64,000 nucleotides of DNA from Asparagopsis taxiformis. Its lineage: Eukaryota; Rhodophyta; Florideophyceae; Bonnemaisoniales; Bonnemaisoniaceae. Each line of letters begins with the position of its first letter. Positions within the stretch are counted from its first letter, which is position 1. The stretch lies in NCBI GenBank assembly GCA_030407315.1, contig JALQPE010000415.1:33087-97086 (forward strand). Direction: 5' to 3'. The notes beneath the pieces are model-generated. The model was not told where the DNA came from and ran no database searches. It saw nothing but the letters and a program-made list of their open reading frames with translations. This document shows positions 44,542 to 55,600 of this stretch, in pieces. The translations under genes were made by a program, and so were the position numbers.

Positions 44542-45057
44542 TTAGGATACTGATAGGAGGTTGTGGGATGCATTAGGTAGTGATACAGCATGTGGGATTG
44601 GAATAGTCGCTTTTGGTGTGAGGGGTATTTGAGCAGGTCCCTGATGCGTGATAGCAGCTTGGTGACCTGATGCGGTGAGGGTTGTAGAGGGATTAGGAGA
44701 CATAGTGGGTTGGGGGTATCGCAAGTGTGTGGGTGTTGCTCCAGAGTCGAGTAGATAGCAGGATGAATCATTGGAGTTTATTGTGCTGAGGTGAGGGGAA
44801 TCAGACGGTTGGGTGGGGGCTTGGATGGAGACGGTGGTGGAGGGGAGTGTGTATATGATCGGATGTTCCATTTGCTGTTGGTAAATCTGGGGGTGAATGG
44901 GAGGGTGGGTAAAGGTGTTGGTGGGGGGTAAAGTAGTGAAGGGTGGGGGGATGACGGGATAGGGTGTTGTTGTATCTGGTTGGCCTGCGGTTTGGATGGG
45001 GAGGGGTTGTAGAGTTTGAGAAGGTTTCGGCGGGTAATTGGTGCACGCCGCTAGCAC
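44542..45057 (-). pseudogene. Copia Gag end and protease fragment
   Basis: The frame is Pro/Thr-rich, then reads CYLLDSGATPTHLRYP, the aspartic protease active-site region, and ends NASHNLLSVS as in copia proteases. Most of Gag upstream is absent. The stretch between this and the integrase region (44043-44541) is low-complexity and broken. Confidence 0.8.
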
Positions 45058-45060
45058 CCT

Positions 45061-45551
45061 GTGCGCCGTGACAAGTGCTCCCTGCTCCTATTTCAACGCC
45101 GTCCAATTAACGTAACTTTGTATGACATTTTTTGGCACGGCGCGTTTTACACATTGTTAATTGGCTGTTGTAATGATTATGGCAGGTCAAGCTGCCCTAT
45201 CGATATTCAGTATCGATCTGAACCTTTCATGCCCTACGAAGGCTGGCAAGAGTCGCCCTGCGTACCTTGCCCTTGCAATGATGTTTTCTGTACTTGTTTT
45301 GCGTTTGGGATCCAGGGAATGTAGTATACGTGGCAATTCCGAAATTGCAAATATTTACGATTTCCGCGGAATTCGAATTTTGGCGGACACGACCGGCGAC
45401 AGCAATGCACGAACATTGCTGGCGCCTGCGCACGCGCAACCGGCACACGTGTGCAACGAACGTATTGGCAACGGCCACCGGACCAACGGGTCCCTAAGTG
45501 CGACCCACAAGGTCCTTTCCCATTCGGGGACGTTACGAGCAGTGTTTACAC
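45061..45551. other. Junction DNA between copia relic and gypsy element
   Basis: No domain is seen in either direction. It may be older host DNA or the outer part of either element. The word TATTTCAACGCCGTCC near 45088 also occurs near 34611, which may be chance. Confidence 0.4.
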
Positions 45552-46119
45552 TGTAAAGCGATGCCATCGTGGCTATATAGGTATTGGCATCGTGCCGGGA
45601 GGGAAAGGGGACAATTATCGAACGAGCAACGGCTCTAGTCTACGACTGACTTCTACGTTTACGTTTTCGCCTAACGAGGCTTCGTCTCCGTCGAGCTGCG
45701 TACTCCCTACCCATCGCCGCACGTGAGGCTGATCGCGTGTAGTGCCTACGGGCTTGGTTGAGAGCGCCTCCGGTGACGTGCCACCTCGTTCGTTAACGTA
45801 ATCCTCGCGTGGATTGTTGCGTCGTGACGCTCGTGTCTACTCGCTAACCACTCTACCTTCTACCGTTCTAACAATACAGTCAAACACCAGCGGGTGGCAC
45901 TGTTGCTTCGTTTCGTTAAGGACAGCGTGTCCGTAGCTCGTACCAGCTACTTCTAGAACTAACGTCGTTCCACAGGGAACAAGGGAACTAGAAGGAATAT
46001 ATATCTAGCTTCTTAGGTCAGGACCTCGAGAATAAAGGACACCATCGTAGCGACATTATTGTTCTACATGCGAGCAAAAGAGATCACTTGCTGAAGTTTT
46101 GAACTCCCTGTCTATTAGC

Positions 46120-46944
46120 ATGGCTCAAGCGGGGCCGTCTACTGGGCAACCAATGTTCGCACCGATTTCGCATCCTGAGCTGCCAAAATTGGGGCGAAAT
46201 CCAATACACAATTTTCTTCTCGCTAGAGAAAATTACTTATTGCGTGTGCAAGATGCTGTGTCCTCTGGGAGCTCCATAACACCTGTCCCGCTGCGTTCTT
46301 CCATCGATCGTGATCTTTTACTGTCACAAATTTCATCTGAAACCTTCCCTGGTGTTTCCAAATTTGATGACTTGACCGAAGAGGTACTCGAGGCGTGGCT
46401 AAAAGAAAAAGATGAGGTAAAATTGGAATCAATCTCGCTAGAAGATCTGGAGGAAACTATCAAGAATGGAATCAAAATTAATGTGCATGAAGCTGATGCT
46501 GAATTGCGCATTCAATCATTGTTCACTGACTACCAGACGCTGTTAAGGAATCGAAAATGGGAACGTTTGATCGAAGACAAACCGCAGCTGGCTGTACGGC
46601 ACATATGTCAGCTTTTGAAGCCACCAATTCTTAAAATACGAATGGAACAGGATATTGAGCTGGGAGTAGATAATCTGGAGGAAGATTGGCTTCTCTTCTA
46701 CAAAAGAGTTGTAAAGAGAGCTATTGCATGCGAAGAGTATGTACCAATCAAGAGTATTGGAAATAACAGTGCGAAAGTGAAACCAACGAAGAAAGGTAAT
46801 CAAGGGAATGGAACACACAACTCTGAGGGTGGTACGAATTCGTCCAGACCACCAAGAGCACCCAAGTGTCTGAAAGACATTTCAGATAAATCGATTGTAC
46901 CAAGGGAAGGAAAGGCTCTTCCCGATTGCTTAAACCCTCGATGA
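46120..46944 (+). CDS. Gypsy Gag, ended by TGA within its zinc knuckle
   Basis: The first ATG is at 46120 (MAQAGPSTGQP). The frame runs about 270 codons with acidic helical sequence typical of gypsy Gag. It ends CLNPR-TGA, and the next codons read NGKHYLRDC, so the TGA falls where a Cys of a Cys-Cys-His-Cys nucleic-acid-binding knuckle would be expected. It would package element RNA in virus-like particles. The frame after the stop is continuous with protease-RT, suggesting a single ancestral gag-pol frame with one nonsense change. Confidence 0.8.
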   Translation: MAQAGPSTGQPMFAPISHPELPKLGRNPIHNFLLARENYLLRVQDAVSSGSSITPVPLRSSIDRDLLLSQISSETFPGVSKFDDLTEEVLEAWLKEKDEVKLESISLEDLEETIKNGIKINVHEADAELRIQSLFTDYQTLLRNRKWERLIEDKPQLAVRHICQLLKPPILKIRMEQDIELGVDNLEEDWLLFYKRVVKRAIACEEYVPIKSIGNNSAKVKPTKKGNQGNGTHNSEGGTNSSRPPRAPKCLKDISDKSIVPREGKALPDCLNPR

Positions 46945-48306
46945 AACGGTAAGCATTATCTGAGGGACTGTACTAAGTCCTCGGAAGAGGAAAAAGAAAA
47001 GTATCTCAGGGAATTTCGAGACAATCGAGCGAAACAAGGGGGGCTCAGCAGGTTATCACCGGATCCACCCGTATTGACAGAATCTCGAGATAATGTAGAT
47101 ACTATTTATCCTGGACGCCTTAATGCTTCACTGGCAGACAAGGTTCCAGTCATTTTAAATGGAGACTACGGTACAGACCATGCCTCTTCAAGTCAGTATC
47201 ATTTGGAGAAGTGTGCGCAAGCAGGAATATTTGTGGCGGTACTCCCATTGCCATCGCCAATTAAGATGGGTCTAGCGTTACAAAGTATTGGTGAAGAAGG
47301 AAATGAAGTACTGTACACAGCAAACAGGAAGGCATGCGTATCGATCACCATTAATCTACCACAAGGACCATTAAGACTTCGAAACGTCAAGTTTTTGGTA
47401 TTTGATGCTTCAATGCCCGAAGTACTGTTATCAAGGCCGCTGTTACAATCTATCGGGTTTAATCTGGACAAGCATTTGTCTGCTGTACGAACATTATATC
47501 ATGATGCAGATTTCTCTCATGTCGGTTTCACAGTGGATCAAGATGCTCAACAAAATATGGCGCAGTGTGATAAAGGGGCGCTCTCAAGATTGCTTCTAGC
47601 ACCGGTGCAGCAAGACAAAGAATCTTTGCCAATTGATGAGTGTGAAGAATATGTAAATGATGGTAACACTGCAAGCATTGCATCAGCTCTTCCTCCTCAA
47701 AATGGTCGTTCAGTTGATCATACATCCAACACAATACTGTCAGGTGAAGGCCAAGAACTAAACCGGAATGAATTTGATGACACGAGCCTTCCAGTAGGAC
47801 ATCATGATCAAGTTACTACCCGTAATTGCCTCGACAAGTTAATAGAAGATGCAATTGACAATGGACTACCAAAGGAATATCATGCAGAAATGCGTTCTTT
47901 AGTGTTTGAATTCGCTGACATCTTCCGCACCTCTTTGGGAGCAGATACTCCTGCTGCAATCGAACCTATGAGAATTATGCTAAAGCGCGATGCAGCACCG
48001 GTACGTGTTAAGCTAAGAAGATATTCGCCGAGTCAAGCGTCTTTCCTACGAAAGAAGGTGGATGAAATGGTTAAATTAGGACTAGTATACCCAAACAACA
48101 CAAGCCAGTGCGCTTGTGCGCCGCTAATAGTACCTAAGCAAGGTGTCGAGAAGTTCAGATTTACTGTTGATCTCAGGCCTGTTAATAATCAGACCATCCC
48201 TTATGTTTGGCCGATGCCCGATCTCGAACCGGTAAGTAACAAGCTTGCTGGAGAAACTTATTTTGCAACAATGGACTTATGCCAAGGTTATTGGCAGCTA
48301 CCATGA
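46945..48306 (+). pseudogene. Gypsy protease and N-terminal RT
   Basis: Downstream of the Gag stop the same frame continues to 48306. A retropepsin-like region has NGDYGTDHASS where active enzymes have D-S/T-G, so the active site looks altered. RT follows: VRVKLRRYSPSQ, LIVPKQGVEKFRFTVDLRPV, WPMPDLE and FATMDLCQGYWQLP, which is RT motif A with its Asp. The frame stops at TGA right after QLP. Confidence 0.85.
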
Positions 48307-49457
48307 CACCGTTCTTCGTAGGAATGTCAGAGCTTTATTACCGAAGATGGAGTTTTCACTCCGACACGAGTGATGCATGGCCAAACCAATTCGGTCTCAT
48401 ATCTGCAGAGCAGTGTACAGAATCTCTGCCGTCCGATCCGGGATTATTTTTTATTATGGCTGGATGACATGCTACTCCATTGTCGTACCGATGTAGACTT
48501 GATGAGGACTATGCGTTCCTTTTTTCAATATGTAAGGAGCATAAGTTGAAGCTACATGCCGGAAAGTACTAACTGTATCTGCAGAAAGTGCGATGGTGTG
48601 GCCGCTATATCTGCAAAGATGGAATAAGACTGGATCCAAGCAGATTCTGTGCTCTGAAAGACATGGAACCTCCAATTACTGGAGCAGATTTGCAGCAGTT
48701 CTTGTGTGCTGCCAATTGGATGGGGCAATGCGTCCCGCAGTTTACTACCATAGTCAATGAGCTTCACAATGCATTGGAAGCTGTTTACAAGCAGGCTGGG
48801 AAGCGAACGAAGCAAGCTGTTTCAAAGATCAAATTGAACGGCTTGTGGAATACTGTTCAACAGAATGCGTTCATCAAGGTTAAAGAGTCGCTTCTAACTT
48901 CTGCTACACTTGCCCACCCAGACCCAGCTAAGATCCTTTGTTTGTTTACAGATGCTTCGGAAAATCACTGGTCTGGTGTTCTCACTCAAATACCCAAGGC
49001 TGATATGGACAAAGAGTTCTCATTGCAGATGCATGAACCTCTTGTATTCTTATCAGGCTCATTCGAAGGTTCCAGTGAGCGTTGGTCAACAATTGAAAAA
49101 GAAGCGTTTGCAGTTGTGGAGTCAGTTACTCGATTAGACTACATGCTGCTGCGTCCGGAAGGGTTCTGGCTGTTTACGGATCATCAGAATCTTGTGTTTA
49201 TTTTTGATCCTATCTCTAAATCGAAGGGACTGGGTAAGCATGTTCTTCTCAAGGTTGAGCGCTGGGCTATGCGTCTTTCATCGTTTCATCGTATCGCTAC
49301 ACCGTCGTTCACATTAATGGAGAAGACAATTGCTGAGCAGACCTTCTTTCTCGTTGGGGTGCTGTCGCTACAAACCAGTTCAATACTCCCACATACCGTG
49401 CGTCACTTTCGTCACTCTTTGTTGCACCTGTTGCCCCAGATTGGGACCCTGATATGA
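48307..49457 (+). pseudogene. Gypsy RT palm end and RNase H
   Basis: Frames change near 48330-48590. The RT active-site box survives as LLWLDDMLLH near 48460. From 48588 a 289-codon frame gives the RT connection (DLQQFLCAANWMGQCV) and RNase H (LCLFTDASENHWSGVL, EKEAFAVVESV, FTDHQNLVFIF), with its first Asp and Glu in place. This fits gypsy RNase H order and spacing. It is nonfunctional as it stands. Confidence 0.85.
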
Positions 49458-50225
49458 ATTGGCCTAGGCCCTCAGACCTTCTCGCTGCCCAAGAGGCCGC
49501 AATTGAAGGAGGGGAGAAGCCAGCACAGGAAACGAAAACTAATGGACTATTCACGAATTCCAATGGCTCAATTTGGATTCCTACATCAGCAGTTGAGCTT
49601 CAATTACGCATTTGCGTCATTGCACATTGTGGCAGTGGTGGAAATCGTGGAGCAGCAACAACGTTGACACAAGTGAAGGATAACTTCTATTGGAGTACCA
49701 TGGAGAATGACATAAACACGTTTTGTAAGTCCTGCTTACACTGTTTGTGTACCTCCAATGGATACAGAGTACCTAGACCTTTAGGTCATGCATTGCATTC
49801 GGACAAACCAAATGAAGTTCTTCATTTTGATTACTTATTCATGGGACCAAGCTCTACTGGGGATAAATACGTCCTCATACCAAAAGATGATGCTTCATCT
49901 TTTGTGTGGCTAGAGCCAGGCAAAGTGGCTGATGCAGATACAACTACAGAAGTGCTCCTACGCTGGTTTTCATTGTTCGGTGTTTGCTTCACGTGGGTTT
50001 CAGACAGGGGTTCACATTTCAAAAATGCAATCATGAATGCACTAAATCGACGTCTCCATGCGCATCACCATTTTACCACAGCGTACTGTCCCCAATCTAA
50101 TGGGACAGTGGAGAGTGTTTGTAAACAAGTGCTTCGATCTGCTAGGGCACTTCTGTCTGAGTTCAGGCTTAATGAGAAGGATTGGCCACTGATTGTTGGT
50201 TTGTTTCAAAGTATCTTGCCAAGAT
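49454..50225 (+). pseudogene. Gypsy integrase, C-terminally truncated
   Basis: The zinc-binding region (VIAHCGSGGNRG...FCKSCLHC) and catalytic core are visible. The first Asp is in HFDYLFMG, the second in VSDRGSHF, and the Glu is in CPQSNGTVESV. It parallels the integrase at the left edge (SDQGSHF, SNGTVERV). Sequence identity to integrase ends after QSIL; beyond it the frame enters GGACGTCC-rich repeat DNA. The truncation removes the end of the core and any chromodomain. Confidence 0.88.
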
Positions 50226-50470
50226 GTGGTTCAGTGAACCACTCTAAACATCTGTGTTCTCGGAAATGGACGCGGACGTCCACAACCTCTAGTACACCTA
50301 GTATTACTAGGCGGACGTCCATGTTCTCCAGTATTTTTGGATGTCCGCCTAGAACCGGACGTCCATGCGGTCTAGTACGTCTAGTATTACTAGGACGACA
50401 TTCATTGTTTCTAGTACAACGGATGTCCCCCTCGGGATGGACTTCCACCATGTCTATGTCCACCTAGGAC
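50226..50470. repeat. GGACGTCC / CTAGTATTACTAGG short-repeat cluster
   Basis: The palindromic word GGACGTCC recurs here (near 50273, 50313, 50359), with variants GGATGTCC near 50339 and 50418. They are interleaved with two copies of CTAGTATTACTAGG. Similar words (GGACATCCA...GACGTCCA) recur near 51927-51951 and 52316-52337. This looks like the subterminal region of a repeat family that truncated the gypsy integrase. Confidence 0.6.
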
Positions 50471-52140
50471 GGGCGCCGGTTCAGAAATTCAAAAATTTCG
50501 AGCCCAGAAATTTCTGCCGCCGTGCTCGACATGGATGTTCGCATCCATCACGGCGACCACTCTATTTTTCCTTGTCGGTCGACTTCAGTTTCTTCTTTAA
50601 TTTTTTCATCCTCTCGCTCACACCCCCTTCCTGTTGGTGCTCACCTCCCCCGTACTGTACCTCAAACACCCCCAATACCACTCTAGCACGCATTTTCAGC
50701 TACCTATCCCCGCTTCCACGGTGCACACCTCCATTCCATACCTATTTTTCTGCTCTACCCTACAGATTTCGTATAACCAGTCCTCATACTACCTCAGAAT
50801 AGGGAAAAGCGCCCCCTATCTCCTCGACCATGGTCTCCCCCATCACCTTTGAAACGTATTGTTCTTCAATACCCTCTCTCCTGTACCTTCAACCCCTCTC
50901 CTTCGCCCTCTACACAAACTTCCCCTGCAGCTTACTCTTCTAAAACCTCTCACTCCCCATCCCGTACCCGACCTGCTCCACCCCTCCCTCCCTCAGCTGC
51001 TCCATGCCCCCACGCCATCCGCATCTTCGATACCGTATACACCACCACCACCGGCCCACGCTCCCGCTCCCCCGCCGTCTCCCCAGAAACCTCCCCGCTC
51101 TGAACCACATATCAACCCCCCACTTCGCACCCATCCTCCCGCTCCCTTCCCTCCCCAAATACAATAACCCCCTTCTTCTCCATCACATCCCCACTCACCA
51201 CAGCCAGAACAGACGCCACCCCCTTCCCGCCTCTTTCTCCTCACTTTCCTAAGAACCCCGGGTTGAAGGCGCCGAGAGGAGAGGGCCTCTCCTCTCGGCG
51301 CCTTCAACCGCACCCTCCTACGGTCCCACCTAAACACCTCCTCCACCCTCACTACCCCAACACCCCGCAGCGTCTCCCCAATCCCCATAATATGCTCGTC
51401 GGCACTCCTCTCCGAATCACACTCCAATCTAAACCCGCACTCCGTACATTTCCACCCCCCACAGAACACATCCTCATACCACAGAAGAATTTTCTTCCTC
51501 TCATACCTCATCCTTAAAACCTCCATCTGCTCCATGTAAATTTCGATTTAAATATTTTCTCAACTATGCAATCTCAAACATGTATGAGCCTATGCCTTTC
51601 CGCTTCGTCAACCCTGAATATTTATATTCAAGTATTCATAAAATAGGGCCACCACATCCCTATCCCGTTCTGCAAGCTTTACAAACCACCAGACGCATAC
51701 TCCACAACTATACAACAAACACTACTCGCTATTTCAGACGACGCGGTACACAAGCAGCGTAGTCTCAACCTTCCGTAACGCCTTCCCTGATGCGTACAAG
51801 TGCGAAACACGTCTAGACGTATATCAGAAGTGAGTGCGGAAATCTTCGGCACAGGAGATGCTGGGCCACCGAATTGATTTTTCGGAAATTTTAGAATTTC
51901 TGGGCTGGCCAGAAGTGCAATCGAGCTGGACATCCAGCAGACGTCCAGTAGTGTTCGTCGTGAGAGAGTGGGGCGGGACCATGATGAAACAAGGACCAAG
52001 ACCTGTCCCCGGCGTATTGAGCCCGAAATCGACCCTTCGTAAGACGCGATTTTGGCTTACAGTTGGTGCTTACAGAAGCCAGTGATAACCCCCAATCGGG
52101 GCGGGGGCTCCGATTCCTGGGGCCGTTGTGGCCAAATTAG
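50471..52140. other. Repeat-rich intergenic DNA, one weak minus-strand frame
   Basis: A minus-strand frame at 50993-51535 (180 codons) has CTECGFRLECDSERSADEH, a Cys/His spacing that could be a zinc finger, but the rest is Gly/Arg-rich low complexity and crosses a 49-bp palindrome. I do not call it a gene. Near 51873-51960 lies a partial copy of the right half of the 169-bp repeat described at 52141. Confidence 0.45.
51261..51309. repeat. Perfect 24-bp inverted repeat, 1-base centre
   Basis: Left arm 51261-51284 starts GGTTGAAGGCGCC, the centre is one G, and the right arm 51286-51309 is its exact reverse complement. It would extrude as a GC-rich cruciform or fold as a long RNA hairpin. No flanking feature explains it. 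Confidence 0.95.
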
Positions 52141-52309
52141 ACACCCTGATTTGAATTAAAATTTGGGCTATTCTCAAAAACATGCACATGTGAACATGTT
52201 TTCGAGATGGGGGTGTGCCGTACGGCACAATCGACCGCCCAAATCGTTGATTTTTGCAAGATTTTTTTGTGCCTGAAATTGTAGAATTTTTGGGCTGGCC
52301 AGCAATGCA
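52141..52309. repeat. 169-bp direct repeat, left copy
   Basis: It begins ACACCCTGATTTGA and ends CCAGCAATGCA, and contains the 16-bp palindrome TGTGCCGTACGGCACA. A similar copy in the same orientation is at 56928-57096. The two lie on either side of the ParB-dioxygenase gene. Confidence 0.9.
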
Positions 52310-52621
52310 TCTGAGCTGGACATCCACCGGACGTCCATTTCAGGTTGATCGTGTATCGTGCACGTCCACCCATTACCGGAAGCAAGTAGGCGATGAAGCA
52401 CGTACAAACCAAATTGTTCTGCTATTTCTAGCATAGACCATCGAGTCTAGAGATGTGAGGGAATCGTCCTGGAAATCATGCTCCAACCCACGAGGGAATG
52501 GACAATCCAGTTTGAAAGCATGGAACGGAAGTACATTATAGTAGGTTCATAGATTGAAAGTGATAAAGGAGATGGTTATATTCTCGATAATTGTTTACCG
52601 AAGTAGTTGTTGTTAAGCTAT

Positions 52622-55600
52622 CTAGCCGTCGGAAAATTGTTCTTCCTCTTCGTCCCCACTATAATCAGGAGCTCCCGGCAGAATAGGCACTATCGGGACC
52701 CCTCTAATTGTGTAGGCTATATCCTTGCGTGGTTCTGTCTTCTTCATCCGCATCATTCCGAGCTGCCCTGTCTTCGGCCTACGATCTTTCTTGACCGGGA
52801 TGGGAACAACTGTCTTGTGGCGAACATGGACAGGTCCCGGTTGACTTTGCCTGGCAGACCGGCGCGGAGCATTGGGGATTACTTCTTCTTCGAATCCCAA
52901 CCGCCTGATGAAACCAAACGAAACATTGTCGGGAATCGGATACGACGCATTCCTGAAATACGTGTGATACCTCGTTGTCGTGTGTGACACAACTCTGTCG
53001 ACATGCCCTGCCCCGGCATGTTGTACATGGCCGTGACCGATGAAGACTGAACGTGGCGGAACGATTACCTTCTTCAGCTTCATCGTCTTGGCGTACATAT
53101 CTAATTCCAGCGCTTTGGAAAAGACGTACTTGTGGGACCCTGGACACACCCAGATAGGGAATGGGTCATCTCCGTTGGCAATAACAAAGTAACCCGGAAG
53201 TTGATCTTTGCGGTCGCGAGGAGGAACAGGGAAATCATTGTGTGGGACCTGCCGAGGACAGCCCTTTCCCGTTATCAAAAACCGTCCCCCAGATGCCGGC
53301 ATGACAAGTTTTTCTCCCGGCAAGCCGCACTCCTCCAGTCCTATCAGCCGGACAAGGATTCCCAACCACACGTCCAGCAGGGCTCGTCGCGTCACAAACT
53401 TGAACCGGTCGGTACGCGACTCGTCGTTCTCTGCATAGTCAACCAGGCAGTGGCGCGTAGACGTGAAGCGAGCCCTCCCCTCATTCCGGTTCTTCTCATC
53501 TGTTTCATCGTCCCCTGTATTGACAATGGGACTCCACAGCTGCCGTTTCCCAGGGTCCTTGTGCACCTGCTCCCCCTCCCACGTTCCCAAAAAGTACCGA
53601 AACAATTCCTGGTTAGGAATTTCGTCCATGAGACCCAAGTCAAATGGGAACTTGTCCGACGCATCGAGGTAGCTTACATCCGCGAAATTGTGCATCACCG
53701 TATACCCTCGCTCGTTGATTTCCGTTCGGCAACTGTGGAAGTACGCCAGACCAGAGCCGGCTTCATACGAATCCTTCCAGTTGGTACACATTCGCGCAAC
53801 CTGAGCGAAGTCCCGTCTCGAGGGTAGAAACGTCGATGTAGGCTCACACATCGCCTTGGCAGCCATCTTCCACGCTGCGAAAAACATCGGATAGATGGTG
53901 TCGATCTCGAAAACAAGATGACGAGCCCGATGTTGTTCCGGAATATGCAGCCCCTCAAACACAGGGTCCATCGCCACTTGCTTCAAATACCTCACCTCTC
54001 TGCCCTCCTCATCGATTTCCACACTCTCCAATAACAACCTGAGCTCAATCGGGGGCAGACAACCAACCCTCACCGATGCGATGACGTCCGCGGGACGCTG
54101 CGCCAGATGATGCCCTTCAGCTCGGTCTTTGACTTCGAAATCGTCGGGAAGAGATGGCATCCGGTCGTCGAACAGGAGGTCGTGTTCAGAAGGAGAGTCA
54201 CGAACGATGTAACCGTCTTCATCGACTTCGACTCTTTCCGGAACAGTGAGTGTAATTGTCACTTCGCGGACCCCCTTGCTTTCGACTTGGCCCTCGTCTG
54301 CACTGTTGTTTTCTTCCTCGTCCGAAACGTTATGGACAGATTCTTGGCTGGAGGGAGTCGCACCAGCACGTTGGTTATCTTGGGGGACAATCTCAACGGC
54401 AGAATCGGGGGAACGGGCGGAGTCTTCGTCAACCTCATCACCGGAAGCAGTGGCTTGTTGTTGATCGGTGGGTTTATCAACAACGGCCTGTTCTTCTTCC
54501 CCGGCGGATTGTTGTACCACAACCGGCTGTTCTTCCTCAAGGCGTGTGCTTCCCGTCGAGCGAAGTCGCTGTGAACGGCGGCGGATGCCATGCGAAGCAG
54601 GCTCATGTTCGACATTTCGCTGCTTCTTGTGAGTGAGTCTCACATTGGCAGCAGAAGGGCGGCGTTTGCGTCGAGCCTTAGTCTTCTTCTTCAATGTCGG
54701 ATTGAAAAACTCTTTCAAGTTCGTTTCCAAATCCTGTAAACGTGTGGTTCTCCGTCTCATTCGAACCTCACTGCTCTGGTCGTCCCCTTTATACATTGCA
54801 ATGGCATTGGTGAGATGCCATTGCAACTCCTTCGGCTGCTTAACCGACCCAATTGCCATCTCTGTGCTCAGAAATGACTTGCGCATAATACTCTTTGGGC
54901 GCCCATACGCAGCGTACAGAGAATTTGCTATTTCAGTCACGCGACGGACGTATGTATAGAAGTTGTTCACGTCAAAGCGTCCATCCGGACGTCCACTATG
55001 AGCAGGGTTCAAGTACTCCGAAAGACCACGCAAGACGAAGACAAAGTTTTCTTCCAGCAACTCGCGCACTATCTTGTGGTCCAGGTGCGTTATCCCAATC
55101 TCGTTGCGGCGCTCGGAATTGTTCAGCTCACGCAACACGTCGTCGAGAACAGGATGCTTCAGCGTTGCTATAGCCAAACGCGTCCACCGCCGGGCCGTGT
55201 TCGTTGAATTCATCATCCCCATGAACTGCGCCTCGAACAATGTTCGGATGACATCAGACTCACGCAAGTCGCCAGCGTTTTCCACGTTATTTGCAACAGC
55301 AATCGTACGGATGAACTGCTGGATGGACGACAAGATTCGAACCAGGGAGCGCTCCGTCAGTTGCGTCCCAGTCGTATGGTTCGACTCTGCACTCTTGTGG
55401 ATGATCTCATGAGGCTGAAGATCACTGTCGTCCTTGCGGCGAAGGTAGTACACATCCAGAGGCTGAGTAACCCAGCGCAAGCGGTTTGCGTCCTGTGGCA
55501 GCTTGGTTCTGTGCATACGGGTGAGGCGCGTGAAGTCATCCGCAATGCTATGCATAGCATTGAGACGATTCAGTCCGTCGATCACGGTCACGTTCGCATT

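Larger units (their letters stand above)
39900..45060 (-). mobile_element. Decayed Ty1/copia element with nested insertion
   Basis: Read on the minus strand, pieces of gag-protease (45057-44542), integrase zinc region (44042-43575), integrase core (interrupted at 43511/42257, resuming to 41750), RT (41264-40740) and RNase H (40878-40020) follow in copia order, broken by several frameshifts. A probable 3' LTR starts with TGTCC at 40022, directly after GCGGCGAC. No matching 5' LTR exists, and most of gag is missing at about 45060, so the element is truncated at its 5' end. Confidence 0.85.
45552..50218 (+). mobile_element. Decayed Ty3/gypsy element, 3' end missing
   Basis: Gag, protease, RT, RNase H and integrase follow in gypsy order on the plus strand, broken by at least two stops and several frame changes. 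A possible 5' LTR starts with TGTAAAGCG at 45552, but its end is not clear. Integrase homology stops abruptly after LFQSIL at about 50218. No C-terminal integrase domain, chromodomain or 3' LTR follows. It is the same broad lineage as the partial element at 1-1174. Confidence 0.85.

Noticed and set aside
50993..51535. Possible zinc-finger gene on the minus strand
   Set aside because: A single Cys/His cluster in Gly/Arg-rich low-complexity sequence that also spans a 49-bp palindrome; not enough to call.
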